DNA of 64,000 bases from Saccharicrinis sp963677655 (GCA_963677655.1 OY782088.1), one strand, 5' to 3'; positions 8,755 through 18,726 are shown, numbered from the stretch's first letter. Numbers and translations: made by a program. Notes: generated from the sequence alone by a model not told the origin.

Positions 8755-9753
8755 ATGAAAATGGAACATTACGCAAACACTAATAGATATGATGAAATGC
8801 ATTACCAAAGATGTGGTAGGAGTGGAATAAAATTACCCGCAATATCCTTAGGATTATGGCATAACTTTGGGTCGGTTGATATTTATGAAAATGCAAAGGC
8901 AATCATCTTTGAAGCATTTGATAAGGGGATAACACATTTTGATCTGGCAAATAATTATGGTCCGGAACCTGGAAGTGCAGAAGAAAATTTTGGTACTATA
9001 CTAGGGAAGCATCTCAAGACTTATCGCGATGAGATGATCATTTCAACTAAAGCCGGGTATTACATGTGGCCGGGACCTTATGGAGAATGGGGCTCAAGAA
9101 AAAATTTACTGGCGAGTTTAGATCAGAGTTTAAAACGTATGAACTTAGAATATGTAGATATTTTTTATTCACATCGTTTTGATCCGGAGACTCCATTGGA
9201 AGAGACAATGAAGGCATTAGATCATGCCGTTCGACAAGGAAAGGCACTGTATGCCGGTATTTCGAATTATCCTGCAGATAAAACAAGAGAGGCTGAGTCA
9301 ATTTTAAGAGAGCTTGGAACGCCATGTTTAATTCATCAGGCTCGTTATAGTATGTTCGAAAGATGGGTAGAGCCAGAATTACTTGATGTATTAGATAAGA
9401 GAGGAATTGGTTTAATCGCTTTTTCACCATTAGCACAAGGATTGCTGACTAATAGATATTTAAATGGTATTCCTGAAGGTTCAAGAATGACAAGGAATCA
9501 TTTTCTAAAACAGGAACATCTTACTCCTCAACGATTAGAAGCTATTCAGAAACTAAATGGAATAGCCCAAATGAGAGGACAGTCGTTGGCTCAAATGGCA
9601 ATTGCCTGGTTGTTAAAAGATCCAAGAGTAACTTCTGTTCTTATAGGAGCAAGTTCTGTAAAACAACTAAATGATAATCTGGGAACTCTTAATAATCTAG
9701 AATTTTCAAGAGAAGAACTAAATGATATTGACGGTATTCTGACAATGAAATAG
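8755..9753 (+). CDS. Aldo/keto reductase, YghZ (L-glyceraldehyde 3-phosphate reductase) type
   Basis: The 332-residue protein spans a complete AKR TIM barrel. It shows FDLANNYGPEPGSAEENFG (catalytic Asp/Tyr region), STKAGYYMWPGPYGEWGSRK (catalytic Lys and the YghZ-specific insert), the HRFDPETPLEETM block and the C-terminal NADPH-binding GASSVKQLNDNL. E. coli YghZ (Gpr) reduces L-glyceraldehyde 3-phosphate and methylglyoxal. The insert and length support this subgroup over other AKRs. It follows the M64 gene by 27 bases and may be cotranscribed. The exact physiological substrate is inferred. Confidence 0.92.
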   Translation: MKMEHYANTNRYDEMHYQRCGRSGIKLPAISLGLWHNFGSVDIYENAKAIIFEAFDKGITHFDLANNYGPEPGSAEENFGTILGKHLKTYRDEMIISTKAGYYMWPGPYGEWGSRKNLLASLDQSLKRMNLEYVDIFYSHRFDPETPLEETMKALDHAVRQGKALYAGISNYPADKTREAESILRELGTPCLIHQARYSMFERWVEPELLDVLDKRGIGLIAFSPLAQGLLTNRYLNGIPEGSRMTRNHFLKQEHLTPQRLEAIQKLNGIAQMRGQSLAQMAIAWLLKDPRVTSVLIGASSVKQLNDNLGTLNNLEFSREELNDIDGILTMK

Positions 9754-9812
9754 AATTTTCTCTCTTTGAAATTCCAATAATATTATCACTTTATACTTCC
9801 ATCTTCTTTTCT

Positions 9813-9820
9813 TACTTTTG
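9813..9820 (+). promoter_or_regulatory. Candidate -7 promoter element for the U32 gene
   Basis: TACTTTTG matches the Bacteroidota -7 consensus TAnnTTTG and lies 26 bases before the ATG at 9847. No good -33 TTTG is seen at the usual distance, so confidence is limited. Confidence 0.35.
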
Positions 9821-9846
9821 CACCAAATTGACGATAAGGAAAGAAG

Positions 9847-11826
9847 ATGGATTTTAAACCAGAATTATTAATCCCGGCAGGGAATATCGAAGCTTTTCAC
9901 GCTGCAATAGAAGGTGGTGCTGATGCTATATTTTTAGGATTGAAACAATTTAACGCCAGAGGAAGGGCGGTTAATTTTTCAAATGCTCAGTTGATCACTA
10001 TGCTGGATATAGCAGAAAAGCATAGTGTTAAAATCTATATAACCTTAAATACGGTTATTAAAAATGCTGAAATTCCAGAGTTGCTAGATGTATTGAACTT
10101 TCTTTCGCAAACAAAAGTGAGTGCAGTAATTATTCAAGACTGGGGAGTTTGGTATTTGGCAAAAAAATTCTTTCCGAAATTGGTGATTCATGCCAGTACT
10201 CAAATGGCAAATCATAATTCACTTGGTGCAAATTTTTCTAAGACACATGGTTTTGAGCGTGTGATTATGGCACGAGAATTAACTCATAATGAGTTGGAGA
10301 CTGTAATGCAAAACTCAAAAAGTGAAGTTGAAATTTTTGTTCATGGAGCTTTGTGTTATTCTTTTTCGGGATTATGTTTATTTAGTAGTTATCTTGGAGG
10401 GAAAGGGGCCAATAGAGGGCAATGTACACAGCCTTGTCGAAGAGTATTTAATGATAATGGTAAAGGGCATGCAATCTTTTCATTAAAAGATAATCAGCAG
10501 ATTAGTTTGATTCCTGATTTTGCAAAGTATAAAGTCGCTTCTTTGAAAATTGAAGGGAGAATGAAGTCGGCTGCATATGTTTACAGGGTTGCTCAGGCTT
10601 ATAGAATGGCTATAGATGATCATTCAAAAATACAGGAAGCTGAAGAAATGCTGAAATGGGACTTTGGTCGAGAGAAGACTGACTATTTCATGGGTGGAAA
10701 AGTAAAGGGATCCATTTCTGAAAAAACCAATAATGGGATATTCTTAAGTAGAGTAAAACGATTATCTGATAATGGTTTTTTTATTACACCTTCAGTTGAG
10801 CTAGAGATAGGGCAACAGCTTCGGGTAGTAAATAAAGTTGGAGACTCGGTTTCTGTTAAGGTGAAGAAATTTGAGGTTAAAGGAGATGATGCGGAGGTTT
10901 TTACTGAAAAAAATATTACAAAAGGAAATGATGTTTACTTAATAGGATTGCCATCTAAGAATTTCTCAAATAAGTTTGAGTTTCTAAAAAAAGAACATAC
11001 AAAGCCAATTAGTGGAGCATTTAAGCGTAAAATTCGTCAGGATATTCAAATTCGAAATCAAAAAAGTTCAAAACAGGGATTTTTTGTAAGGATTGATAAT
11101 TTAGAGTGGTTACGCAAATTAAGAGTGGATGAGTTTAAGGGTATTTTTCTTGATTTACCGAAAGATGAATGGCGAAAGATTCCATTTGATAGTCCATTCT
11201 TTAAAAAGAATATTTTTAGATTCTATATTGAGATTCCTGGATTTATTTCAGAGATTCACCTACATCAAATGCAGCAAAATATTAAATGGTTGATAAGGAA
11301 AGGATTAAAGAATTTTGTAATAAGCCATTTGTCTCAGCTTGATTTATTTCCCAAAGGGGTTAATGTAGTTACCAATGAAAGGGTCTATACATACAATGAT
11401 GCAGCAATTAGAGGAATTAAATCTCTTGGTGTATCACAATTTGTTTATCCTGTTGAAAATGAATATGAAAACTTGCAAAAAGGAACATCCAGAGATGGTA
11501 TTGTAGCAATGTATGCTAATCCTGAACTGTTTTATGCTCGTATGCCAGTTGAAGTTTACAATAAAGATGATGAATTTAAGGATAATACAGATAAGGAATT
11601 TAAACGATATGTTCGTAATGGAATGACTTCTGTTTACTCAAAAACTCCTGTGGCATTAATGCAATATTCAAAAACACTAATGAAGGATGGATTTAATAAG
11701 TTTCTTTTTGATTTAAGAACAGAATCTCCATCCAAACATTTACCGGTTAAACTCTTTAAAAAGTTTAAAGCTTCAGAACAATTGCAACCTTCTACTACGT
11801 TTAATTTTAAACGTGGATTAAGCTAA
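9847..11826 (+). CDS. U32 family protein (RlhA/YdcP-like), tRNA/rRNA hydroxylation type
   Basis: The 659-residue protein has an N-terminal U32 domain with the family signature: ELLIPAGNIEAFHAAIEGGADAIF at the start, then HASTQMANHN. The central conserved cluster has FVHGALCYSFSGLCLFSS and RGQCTQPCRR, giving the invariant cysteines. Long C-terminal extensions (from about residue 290) and overall size match YdcP/RlhA rather than the shorter TrhP. RlhA and TrhP hydroxylate RNA cytidine or uridine and depend on prephenate metabolism and iron. Although called peptidases, most U32 members are RNA-modification proteins. Substrate assignment here is inference. Confidence 0.87.
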   Translation: MDFKPELLIPAGNIEAFHAAIEGGADAIFLGLKQFNARGRAVNFSNAQLITMLDIAEKHSVKIYITLNTVIKNAEIPELLDVLNFLSQTKVSAVIIQDWGVWYLAKKFFPKLVIHASTQMANHNSLGANFSKTHGFERVIMARELTHNELETVMQNSKSEVEIFVHGALCYSFSGLCLFSSYLGGKGANRGQCTQPCRRVFNDNGKGHAIFSLKDNQQISLIPDFAKYKVASLKIEGRMKSAAYVYRVAQAYRMAIDDHSKIQEAEEMLKWDFGREKTDYFMGGKVKGSISEKTNNGIFLSRVKRLSDNGFFITPSVELEIGQQLRVVNKVGDSVSVKVKKFEVKGDDAEVFTEKNITKGNDVYLIGLPSKNFSNKFEFLKKEHTKPISGAFKRKIRQDIQIRNQKSSKQGFFVRIDNLEWLRKLRVDEFKGIFLDLPKDEWRKIPFDSPFFKKNIFRFYIEIPGFISEIHLHQMQQNIKWLIRKGLKNFVISHLSQLDLFPKGVNVVTNERVYTYNDAAIRGIKSLGVSQFVYPVENEYENLQKGTSRDGIVAMYANPELFYARMPVEVYNKDDEFKDNTDKEFKRYVRNGMTSVYSKTPVALMQYSKTLMKDGFNKFLFDLRTESPSKHLPVKLFKKFKASEQLQPSTTFNFKRGLS

Positions 11827-11973
11827 GGGGCTTTGTAACTGGCATAGCACACAGTGTATAGGATTTAGGGCATAGAGTGGAGAGAAAAAGTTATTGAACT
11901 TGAGATGTTAGTCTTTAATTGATATGATTGTACATCTCTTGTCTCTTATCTCTTATCTAATAGTCATATAATG

Positions 11974-14193
11974 TTATTCTATTTCCACCTGGTGATGTGA
12001 GTTCACAAATAATACAGTTCCTAAGTTATCGTAACCTGTAAATAATTCAGTGTTTTCAAACTTGAGTTGATCACCCCTGAATCCTAAAATAGTTAATCCT
12101 GCATCTGCGGATTTCTCATTTATTAAAGACTTGATGCTAACATTCTCTTTTTCTGTTATAATTTGAATGTTTTTTGAAGTGATAGGTAAACGGCCTGACT
12201 GAACAAGTTCTTCCATTCTTTCAAATGTCTCTTTCTCATGGCCAGGTTTACAGGTTTCAAATATTTTAATGTTTGCTTTTTTCCAATCCGGATGACCTAA
12301 AATAACAAAGCTCAGCATAATCATTAAATTCGCATTATCTGCATCAATACTTCTGATCCATACATTGATATCGCTGTTATATTCAATTTGTTTAGCTGCA
12401 GTTCCTAAGATGCAAATGTCAAAATTGCCGGATTTAACCAATCCAAAATTATCAATGATATGTTCCAGGTTTTCAGGCTTTTCTTTATCAAATTCAAAAA
12501 TAACCATGTTGTTTTCCATTCCTGCAATTCCCGGAACCTGAATGGTTTGTGCTACAGCAGATGTATAACTAGGCGAAATTAACGTGTCGACATACACATG
12601 GTTTTCAATTCTGCCAAATCGATCAATCAATCGACCTAATTCGTTGCTTGCTTGTTCATAAGTTTTTCTGGAATAGTAACCTTCAATTAAATGAATATAA
12701 GTTCCAAAACCATATTTATAAGAAATCCAGTTCAATAATTTAAAGGCTGTATTTCTCTTAAAAGAGTCTTTTGATATACAAACAGCACTTGGGCGCCATT
12801 CTTTCTTTGTTTTTTTTGTTCTTGATTTTTGTATGTATACCTGGAGGTTTTTATTTAACTGAAAAATTGTATTAACAAATATAGCCTCTAATCCTTTTCT
12901 GTTTTTATGATAGCTGTTTATATATAAATATATGGCAGCCATTAAAATTACTGACATGATGGCGTATGGCGTATTAATTTTAAACATTACCCATATAGAA
13001 ATGATAAAACCAACTAATGAAACATACCATCTTGATTTAAAGTGTGGGCGATATGAAGGTGATGCACCAAAATGATTTAAAAATGAGATTAGACATAATG
13101 AACCATAGGTAACCATAAAAAACATAGAGATAATTTCTGCAACGGCATTTACATTACCCATTGCCACAAAAGCTAATGCAATAATTGATGTAACCAAAGA
13201 TGCATTGATTGGTTCCCCATCTGATTGTCTTGATTGAGCCAACCATTTGTTTAATTTTTTAGATGGAAATGAATGGTCCACAGCTAAAGCTTGCAATGTT
13301 CTTGGTGCTACCATAATTGATCCAAGAGCAGATGAGATGGTAGATGCCGCCAGTCCTAAAGGAACGATAATGATTCCTCCGACTGCAATCTTAGCCATGA
13401 TAAGCTGATTGTTTGTTAAATCTTCAATGTTAGCCGACAGTGCTAGTTTATAAACTATAAACATGTATATAATCATACCGGCAAAAGTGGCAGCTGTTGT
13501 TCCAAGAGGAATTGATTTAGATGGATTTTTTAGATCTCCGGATAAACCTACTCCCGCAGTCATTCCTGTGAAGGCAGGGAATACAATAGCAAATACAGCA
13601 AAGAAATGGTTCATATTTCTAAATTCTGCTGAGAATAAAGAAAAGCTCGACGTGGCAGCATGTTCAGTTGAACCAACAAAAAAAGCCGTGATTGAAATAA
13701 ATAAAATGGCAATCACAAAATATAATGCTTTCACTCCCATGTTAGCCCCTTTTTTTACAATGAGTAATGCTAACCCAAGCATTGCAGGTATACTAATGAC
13801 TTGTCGGGGTAATTCAAATCCAATAATATCTTTGAAATAAGAAAATAGGAATTCAAAAGATTCTGTAAATGCAATTACGTAAAAGGCCACACTAATAGCC
13901 TGAGATAGATAAAGTGCAAATCCTATGGTTGCACCAATGTTTAGACCAAACGATCTGGATATGATAAAATATTCACCTCCACCTTCTACTCGTTTATTAG
14001 TTGCAATTTCTGATATTGCAAGAGCTGTAGGTATGGTAACTAAATGACCTAAAATAATAATTCCAATCACGCCCCAAAAACCAATAGTTCCTACGGCATA
14101 ACCAAAACGTAAAAATAGGATAGCACCTAAAATTGTTGAAATAGCAGTAAAAAAAACGGGGGCAGTTCCAAATCCTTTGCTTTTTGATTCCAT
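11974..14193 (-). CDS. SLC12-like (cation-chloride cotransporter family) APC-superfamily transporter
   Basis: The 739-residue protein has a 12-helix APC-fold N-terminal half (about residues 10-430). It includes FFTAISTILGAILFLRFGYAVG and NKRVEGGGEYFIISRSFGLNIG, hallmarks shared with eukaryotic SLC12 carriers, plus FPAFTGMTAGVGLSGDLKNPSKSIP. The C-terminal 300 residues are cytosolic and resemble the SLC12 C-terminal domain, with a universal-stress-like alpha/beta fold (DICILGTAAKQIEY; SADAGLTILGFRGDQL). Bacterial homologues are poorly characterised. Ion-coupled amino acid or K+/Cl- transport are both possible. The gene is transcribed opposite to its neighbours and is preceded by 187 bases that also carry the ruvX promoter. 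Confidence 0.85.
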   Translation of the reverse strand: MESKSKGFGTAPVFFTAISTILGAILFLRFGYAVGTIGFWGVIGIIILGHLVTIPTALAISEIATNKRVEGGGEYFIISRSFGLNIGATIGFALYLSQAISVAFYVIAFTESFEFLFSYFKDIIGFELPRQVISIPAMLGLALLIVKKGANMGVKALYFVIAILFISITAFFVGSTEHAATSSFSLFSAEFRNMNHFFAVFAIVFPAFTGMTAGVGLSGDLKNPSKSIPLGTTAATFAGMIIYMFIVYKLALSANIEDLTNNQLIMAKIAVGGIIIVPLGLAASTISSALGSIMVAPRTLQALAVDHSFPSKKLNKWLAQSRQSDGEPINASLVTSIIALAFVAMGNVNAVAEIISMFFMVTYGSLCLISFLNHFGASPSYRPHFKSRWYVSLVGFIISIWVMFKINTPYAIMSVILMAAIYLYINSYHKNRKGLEAIFVNTIFQLNKNLQVYIQKSRTKKTKKEWRPSAVCISKDSFKRNTAFKLLNWISYKYGFGTYIHLIEGYYSRKTYEQASNELGRLIDRFGRIENHVYVDTLISPSYTSAVAQTIQVPGIAGMENNMVIFEFDKEKPENLEHIIDNFGLVKSGNFDICILGTAAKQIEYNSDINVWIRSIDADNANLMIMLSFVILGHPDWKKANIKIFETCKPGHEKETFERMEELVQSGRLPITSKNIQIITEKENVSIKSLINEKSADAGLTILGFRGDQLKFENTELFTGYDNLGTVLFVNSHHQVEIE

Positions 14194-14353
14194 ATAGTTA
14201 TTGTTTATGGTATTGTAGATTTGAGATAAACAAGATTTTAATTGTTGATAAATTTAAGAGTTTCGTTTTCAATATAACTATTTTTTTCAGGCTTATTTCA
14301 GTTTTGAGAGTAGATGTATTCTATATCATCTTTTTAATCTGCACAAAAACAAT

Positions 14354-14361
14354 TACTTTTG
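14354..14361 (+). promoter_or_regulatory. Candidate -7 promoter element for ruvX-def
   Basis: TACTTTTG fits the TAnnTTTG consensus 20 bases before the GTG start at 14381, implying a very short leader. No convincing -33 element was found. Confidence 0.35.
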
Positions 14362-14380
14362 TGGCACAAAAAAAATAATA

Positions 14381-14806
14381 GTGGGAAGAATTATAGCCAT
14401 TGATTATGGGCGTAAAAAATCAGGATTAGCAGTAACAGATCCTTTGAAAATAGTTGCAAATGGATTGGATACAGTTCCTTCGCATACTTTAATTGATTAT
14501 CTGGAAAAATATTTTGCTTCAGAAGATGTTGAGTTGATTGTTTTGGGATATCCAAAACAAGTAAATGGACAGGATTCAGAATCAATGAGATATATTAAAC
14601 CTTTTTTTAATCGATTGAAAAACAAATTCCCAGATTTAAACGTTGAATGGGTAGATGAGCGTTTTACTTCAAAAATTGCTTTTCAGGCTATGATTGATGG
14701 TGGATTAAAGAAGAAAGCACGTCAGGATAAGGCATTGGTAGATAAAATAAGTGCTACCATTATCTTGCAAACATATTTAGAACAAAAAGGAAATTATACA
14801 TTATGA
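14381..14806 (+). CDS. ruvX: Putative pre-16S rRNA nuclease / Holliday junction resolvase RuvX (YqgF)
   Basis: The 141-residue RNase H-fold protein is the usual length for the family. It has the first metal-binding Asp in IIAIDYGRKKSGLAVTD, the VLGYPKQVNGQDSE block, WVDERFTS with catalytic acids, and the C-terminal DKISATIILQTYL helix. YqgF is essential in many bacteria for 16S rRNA 5'-end maturation; resolvase activity was an earlier proposal. The start is GTG, since no upstream ATG is in frame close by. Its last four bases overlap the start of def, so the two genes are translationally coupled. Confidence 0.93.
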   Translation: MGRIIAIDYGRKKSGLAVTDPLKIVANGLDTVPSHTLIDYLEKYFASEDVELIVLGYPKQVNGQDSESMRYIKPFFNRLKNKFPDLNVEWVDERFTSKIAFQAMIDGGLKKKARQDKALVDKISATIILQTYLEQKGNYTL

Positions 14807-15354
14807 TATTACCAGTAGTACTTTATGGTCATCCTGTATTAAGAAAGGTGGCTGATGAAATAGATGAAGATTACGAAGGATTAAAAGATCTTATTGATAA
14901 TATGTGGCAAACCATGTATAAATCAGATGGTGTTGGTTTGGCTGCCCCTCAAATTGGAAAATCAATTCGTTTATTAGTTATTGATGCAGATCCGTTAGGT
15001 GAGGAGTTTCCGGAATGTGCTGGATTTAAAAAGGTGATGATCAATCCTATAATTACAGAGTTTGGTGATGACGAATGTAATGAGTCAGAAGGGTGTTTAA
15101 GTCTGCCTGGAATAAGAGAAGATGTTAAAAGACCTACCAAAATTAAAGTTGAATATGAGAATGAAAATTTTGAATTGGTAGAAGAAGAATTAGATGGTTT
15201 TGCTGCACGTGTAGTTCAACATGAATATGATCACTTAGAAGGAAAGCTTTTTGTTGATCATTTATCTCAGTTAAAAAAACGGTTTTTAAAAGGAAAGTTG
15301 AATGCAATATCTAAGGGAAAAGTAGAAGTTACATATAAAATAAAGACAGCATAA
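14803..15354 (+). CDS. def: Peptide deformylase
   Basis: The 183-residue enzyme removes the N-formyl group from nascent proteins. All three deformylase motifs are present: GVGLAAPQIG, EGCLSLPG (metal-binding Cys) and QHEYDHLEG (HExxH metal-binding and catalytic residues). Length and start are as in Bacteroidota homologues. The ATG lies inside the ruvX stop region (ATGA overlap). A clear intrinsic terminator follows 22 bases after the stop. Confidence 0.97.
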   Translation: MILPVVLYGHPVLRKVADEIDEDYEGLKDLIDNMWQTMYKSDGVGLAAPQIGKSIRLLVIDADPLGEEFPECAGFKKVMINPIITEFGDDECNESEGCLSLPGIREDVKRPTKIKVEYENENFELVEEELDGFAARVVQHEYDHLEGKLFVDHLSQLKKRFLKGKLNAISKGKVEVTYKIKTA

Positions 15355-15375
15355 GATACTTTTAGCTCTAATATG

Positions 15376-15409
15376 AAAGGTATTTGATTTATATCAAATG
15401 CCTTTTTTT
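15376..15409 (+). terminator. Intrinsic terminator after def
   Basis: A 12-base-pair stem with one G-U pair (aaaggtatttga at 15376-15387 with tcaaatgccttt at 15394-15405), six-base loop and a following T-run. It separates the housekeeping block from polysaccharide locus A. Confidence 0.85.
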
Positions 15410-15586
15410 GTTTAACAAAAGTAAAGTTCAAAGAGTTTATTATTTATCATGTATTTTCATCATTTTGTTAGAAATAGGAACAGTGTATACAACATTAATA
15501 ATAGAAATTAATGATTTAGTAAAAAAATATGCGAAAATTGGATGATAATAGATATTTTAGGACGTTAAAATTTTAACCTTTCATGT

Positions 15587-16351
15587 ATGAGGAAAAAACT
15601 TCTATATTGTTTAATCGTATTTATGGCATTTGCTTGTGTGCCTCAAAAAGATATAATTTACTTACAAAGTTCTAAAAAGGCAAAGGATGAAGAAAAGTCT
15701 TTTCAAAATGTTAAAGAACAAAGTAGAATCAAGATTTTTGATCAGATTTATATTTATGTATCCAGTTTCGATAATGGAAATCTAAACTTTATGAGTAACG
15801 ATGCAAACAGGTATGGAGGAGGAAGGTCAGAAACAGATATGGCAATGCTTGCATATACTGTTGATTCGGATGGAACAGTAAAGTTGCCTATTTTAGGAAA
15901 GACAGCTGTAGCTGATTTAACAATCTATGAGGCAGAAGAAAAGATACGTAAAGAATTAGAATCATATTTGAATACACCTTCTGTAAAGGTATCATTTGTT
16001 AATAAGAGTGTTACAGTATTAGGTAGTGTAAATGTTCCCGGAAGATACTTTTATGCCTCTGAGCATTTAAATGTATTTCAAGCCTTAGGCTTAGCTGGAG
16101 ATATCAGTGAGTATGGAAACAGAAAAGAGGCTATAATTGTTAGGGATATAGATGATGAGGTAGTTCGTAAAAGAGTAAATCTTACAGATATTTCATTATT
16201 GGGTTCTAAGGATCTGTATATAAAACCAGGGGACGTTATTTATATTGAACCATTAAAAAGACGACATTGGGGCTTTAGAGAATTTCCATGGGAAATAATA
16301 TTGAGTTCGGTTACAGCATTTGTTTTATTCGCTAATTATTTTAAAGAATGA
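15587..16351 (+). CDS. Polysaccharide export outer-membrane lipoprotein, Wza type (locus A)
   Basis: The 254-residue protein has a lipoprotein signal peptide (probable lipidated Cys17 in AFACVPQ). A polysaccharide-export (Poly_export/PES) domain spans about residues 45-125, with YTVDSDGTVKLPILGKTAVADLT. An SLBB domain spans about 130-205 (SVTVLGSVNVPGRYFY...NVFQALGLAGDISEYGNRKEAIIVR). A hydrophobic helix closes the C-terminus (about residues 232-252), which in Wza proteins forms the outer-membrane barrel. It is the first gene of locus A. Its stop overlaps the start of the Wzc gene by four bases, so the two are translationally coupled. Confidence 0.93.
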   Translation: MRKKLLYCLIVFMAFACVPQKDIIYLQSSKKAKDEEKSFQNVKEQSRIKIFDQIYIYVSSFDNGNLNFMSNDANRYGGGRSETDMAMLAYTVDSDGTVKLPILGKTAVADLTIYEAEEKIRKELESYLNTPSVKVSFVNKSVTVLGSVNVPGRYFYASEHLNVFQALGLAGDISEYGNRKEAIIVRDIDDEVVRKRVNLTDISLLGSKDLYIKPGDVIYIEPLKRRHWGFREFPWEIILSSVTAFVLFANYFKE

Positions 16352-18717
16352 GTATTAAAAATAGCTCAGACGATAAACATATTGATTTAAAGAAATTGTT
16401 AAAGTTAGGCCGTAAATACTGGTACTGGTTTGCTATTTCTTTTATATTCTTTTTTATGTTGGCTTTTGTGGCCAATAAAATTTTGCAGCCTAAATACCTT
16501 GTATACTCCAGCGTGTATATAAAAGAGGATATGGGTCTTTCCGGAGAAAAAGCACTTGAGTTTATGCAAAGCTTTAGTTTGTTTGAGCGAAAGATGAAAT
16601 ATCAAAATGAAATGTTGATATTAAAATCATCTCCTTTGATAATGGAGACAATTGAGCGATTGAATTTGGAAACTGAATTTTATTCAAAAGAGAGTTTTTT
16701 TAAAAAGGAAATCTATAATTCTTCGCCATTTGTTGTACATATTGATTCCCTGCATAATCAAATAATAAATACGGATTTTGAAGTTGTTTTTAATGCTGAT
16801 GGAACTTTTAAAATTTCAGCGGATAAAAAAGACTATTCTACAATAAATTATAATACTGGAAAGAAAGTATCTACATATAACAACCTGGAATTAAGTAAAA
16901 ATTATTTTCAATCAGAAATAATAGAGGATAAGGATTATAAGTTTAGAATTCTGCTGAATGGAGATGTTAACCCTGAACAAATTGCAGGTAAAACTTATAT
17001 GTTTAGGTTTTTAGATAAAAATGATATTGTAAGAAGATATCAGAATAACTTAGAAGTAAAACCTGTAAATCCTGAGGTAAGTGTAGTTGAAATGTCAATT
17101 AAAACAAAATCACCAAATAAGGATCTTGATTTTATTCACACACTTATAAACTTATATTTAACAAAGAATCTTGAGCGTAAAAATCATTTAGCAAGTAACA
17201 CTATTTTATTTATAAATAATCAATTATCTGATATTTCAGATTCATTAAGCTATGCAGAAAGTAAGCTAGAGAATTTTAGAGCTACTAATCAGGTAATTGA
17301 TATTAATACAAAAGCAACTCGGGTTTTAGAAAAATTAAAGCAACTGGAAATAGGAAAGGAAACTACAAAAAGAGCTTTTAATTACTACACTTATCTTGAT
17401 GAATATTTTAAAGGAGGAACCAATTATAATGATATTGTTGTTCCATCCTCAATGGGGGTTCAAAATTTAACTTTATCTGAGTTAATTAAGGACTTATTGA
17501 TTTTGTCCAACCAAAGAGAGGATCTTATTGGTAATAAGCAAGAAAAATCACCTTTCTTGAAAAAACTGGAGATTCAGATTGAAAATTTAACGAATAGTAT
17601 TAAGGAGAACATTCGATTTTCACTGGAGTCTCTGCAAAGAGAATTAAATGATTATCAGGATCAAATAGTCAGTTTAGAAAAGCAAGTTGAGAATCTACCA
17701 AAAACAGAGCGCCAACTGGTTGGTATTGAAAGAAAATTTCATATTAATGATGCTATTTATACTTTTTTGTTACAAAAAAGAGCTGAAGCTCAAATATCAA
17801 AAGCAAGTAATTTGCCTGAACATGAAATAGTTGAGCCGGCAAGAGTTTTAGCAAAGGTATTTCCTGATTTAAAAATAAATTTAGCATTAGCCTTCTTTTT
17901 AGCATTTGTATTACCGATGCTAATAATTGCTGTAGTAGAACTAGCTAATGATAAAATAAAAAATGAAGAAATGTTGACAGAAAAATATGTTAACACTTCG
18001 TTTTTGGGTACAGTAATCAGAAATGTAGAAAAAGGGAATAGTTTGGTAGTTAATGATGCTCCAACTTCACCTATAGCAGAAACATTTCGAACTATACGAA
18101 CAAATCTGTTTTATTTTATGCGAGGCGAAGAGCATAAAACAATATTGGTAACTTCAAGTATTGCGGGTGAGGGTAAAAGTTTTGTGTCTAATAATTTAGC
18201 AATTTCACTAGCTTCGTTGGGAAAGAAGACTGTTTTAGTTGGTTATGATTTACGTAAACAAGGTCAGTTTAATGAATTTAAGCATCAGAAAACTGTAGGA
18301 TTAACATCTTATTATATCAAGGAGTTTACCTTAAATGAGATTATTCAAAAATCAGATATCCCAAATCTTGATTTGATTACTCCTGGTATTATTCCTCCAA
18401 ATCCATTGGAATTAATTGGCAATGAGATGACAGGAGAATTAATAGAAAGCTTAAAGGAAAAGTATGACTATATCGTAATTGATACTCCTCCTCTTGGTGT
18501 TTTAAGTGATGCATATATGCTAATGAAACACTCAGATATAAATCTTTTTGTAGTTCGAGAAAATTACACTCAAGAGCATATTCTTAGTTCTGTTTTATCT
18601 GAAATTCGTGATAAAAACTTTTCTAATGTAGGATTGGTTCTTAACGCAAGTAAGATGGATGGAAAGAAATATCGATATGAATATTACAATAAATACAATA
18701 ATCCCAAAAAAGCGTAA
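16348..18717 (+). CDS. Polysaccharide co-polymerase / BY-type tyrosine autokinase, Wzc type (locus A)
   Basis: The 789-residue protein combines a Wzz-like chain-length domain with a cytoplasmic tyrosine-kinase domain. A transmembrane helix lies near residues 25-48, a long periplasmic region with coiled-coil follows, and a second helix lies near 510-530. The PNR region (TERQLVGIERKFHINDAIY) precedes helix two. The kinase has Walker A GEGKS (607-611), Walker A' YDLRKQ and Walker B YIVIDTPPLGV. The extreme C-terminus is a tyrosine cluster (YRYEYYNKY), the usual autophosphorylation tail. It acts with the upstream Wza protein and the Wzy/Wzx of locus A to control polymer length and export. Confidence 0.95.
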   Translation: MSIKNSSDDKHIDLKKLLKLGRKYWYWFAISFIFFFMLAFVANKILQPKYLVYSSVYIKEDMGLSGEKALEFMQSFSLFERKMKYQNEMLILKSSPLIMETIERLNLETEFYSKESFFKKEIYNSSPFVVHIDSLHNQIINTDFEVVFNADGTFKISADKKDYSTINYNTGKKVSTYNNLELSKNYFQSEIIEDKDYKFRILLNGDVNPEQIAGKTYMFRFLDKNDIVRRYQNNLEVKPVNPEVSVVEMSIKTKSPNKDLDFIHTLINLYLTKNLERKNHLASNTILFINNQLSDISDSLSYAESKLENFRATNQVIDINTKATRVLEKLKQLEIGKETTKRAFNYYTYLDEYFKGGTNYNDIVVPSSMGVQNLTLSELIKDLLILSNQREDLIGNKQEKSPFLKKLEIQIENLTNSIKENIRFSLESLQRELNDYQDQIVSLEKQVENLPKTERQLVGIERKFHINDAIYTFLLQKRAEAQISKASNLPEHEIVEPARVLAKVFPDLKINLALAFFLAFVLPMLIIAVVELANDKIKNEEMLTEKYVNTSFLGTVIRNVEKGNSLVVNDAPTSPIAETFRTIRTNLFYFMRGEEHKTILVTSSIAGEGKSFVSNNLAISLASLGKKTVLVGYDLRKQGQFNEFKHQKTVGLTSYYIKEFTLNEIIQKSDIPNLDLITPGIIPPNPLELIGNEMTGELIESLKEKYDYIVIDTPPLGVLSDAYMLMKHSDINLFVVRENYTQEHILSSVLSEIRDKNFSNVGLVLNASKMDGKKYRYEYYNKYNNPKKA

Positions 18718-18726
18718 TTAGTTTTT

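Noticed and set aside
9047..9436. Reverse-strand 129-codon frame inside the aldo/keto reductase gene
   Set aside because: It is fully contained in a conserved forward gene and its translation shows no domain features.
13463..13840. Forward 125-codon frame inside the SLC12-like gene
   Set aside because: It is antisense to a transmembrane region with conserved motifs. The hydrophobic, alanine-rich translation is a mirror effect.
14184..14378. 64-codon forward frame upstream of ruvX
   Set aside because: It overlaps the ruvX promoter region and the start of the reverse gene. No start-site or composition support; hydrophobic by chance.
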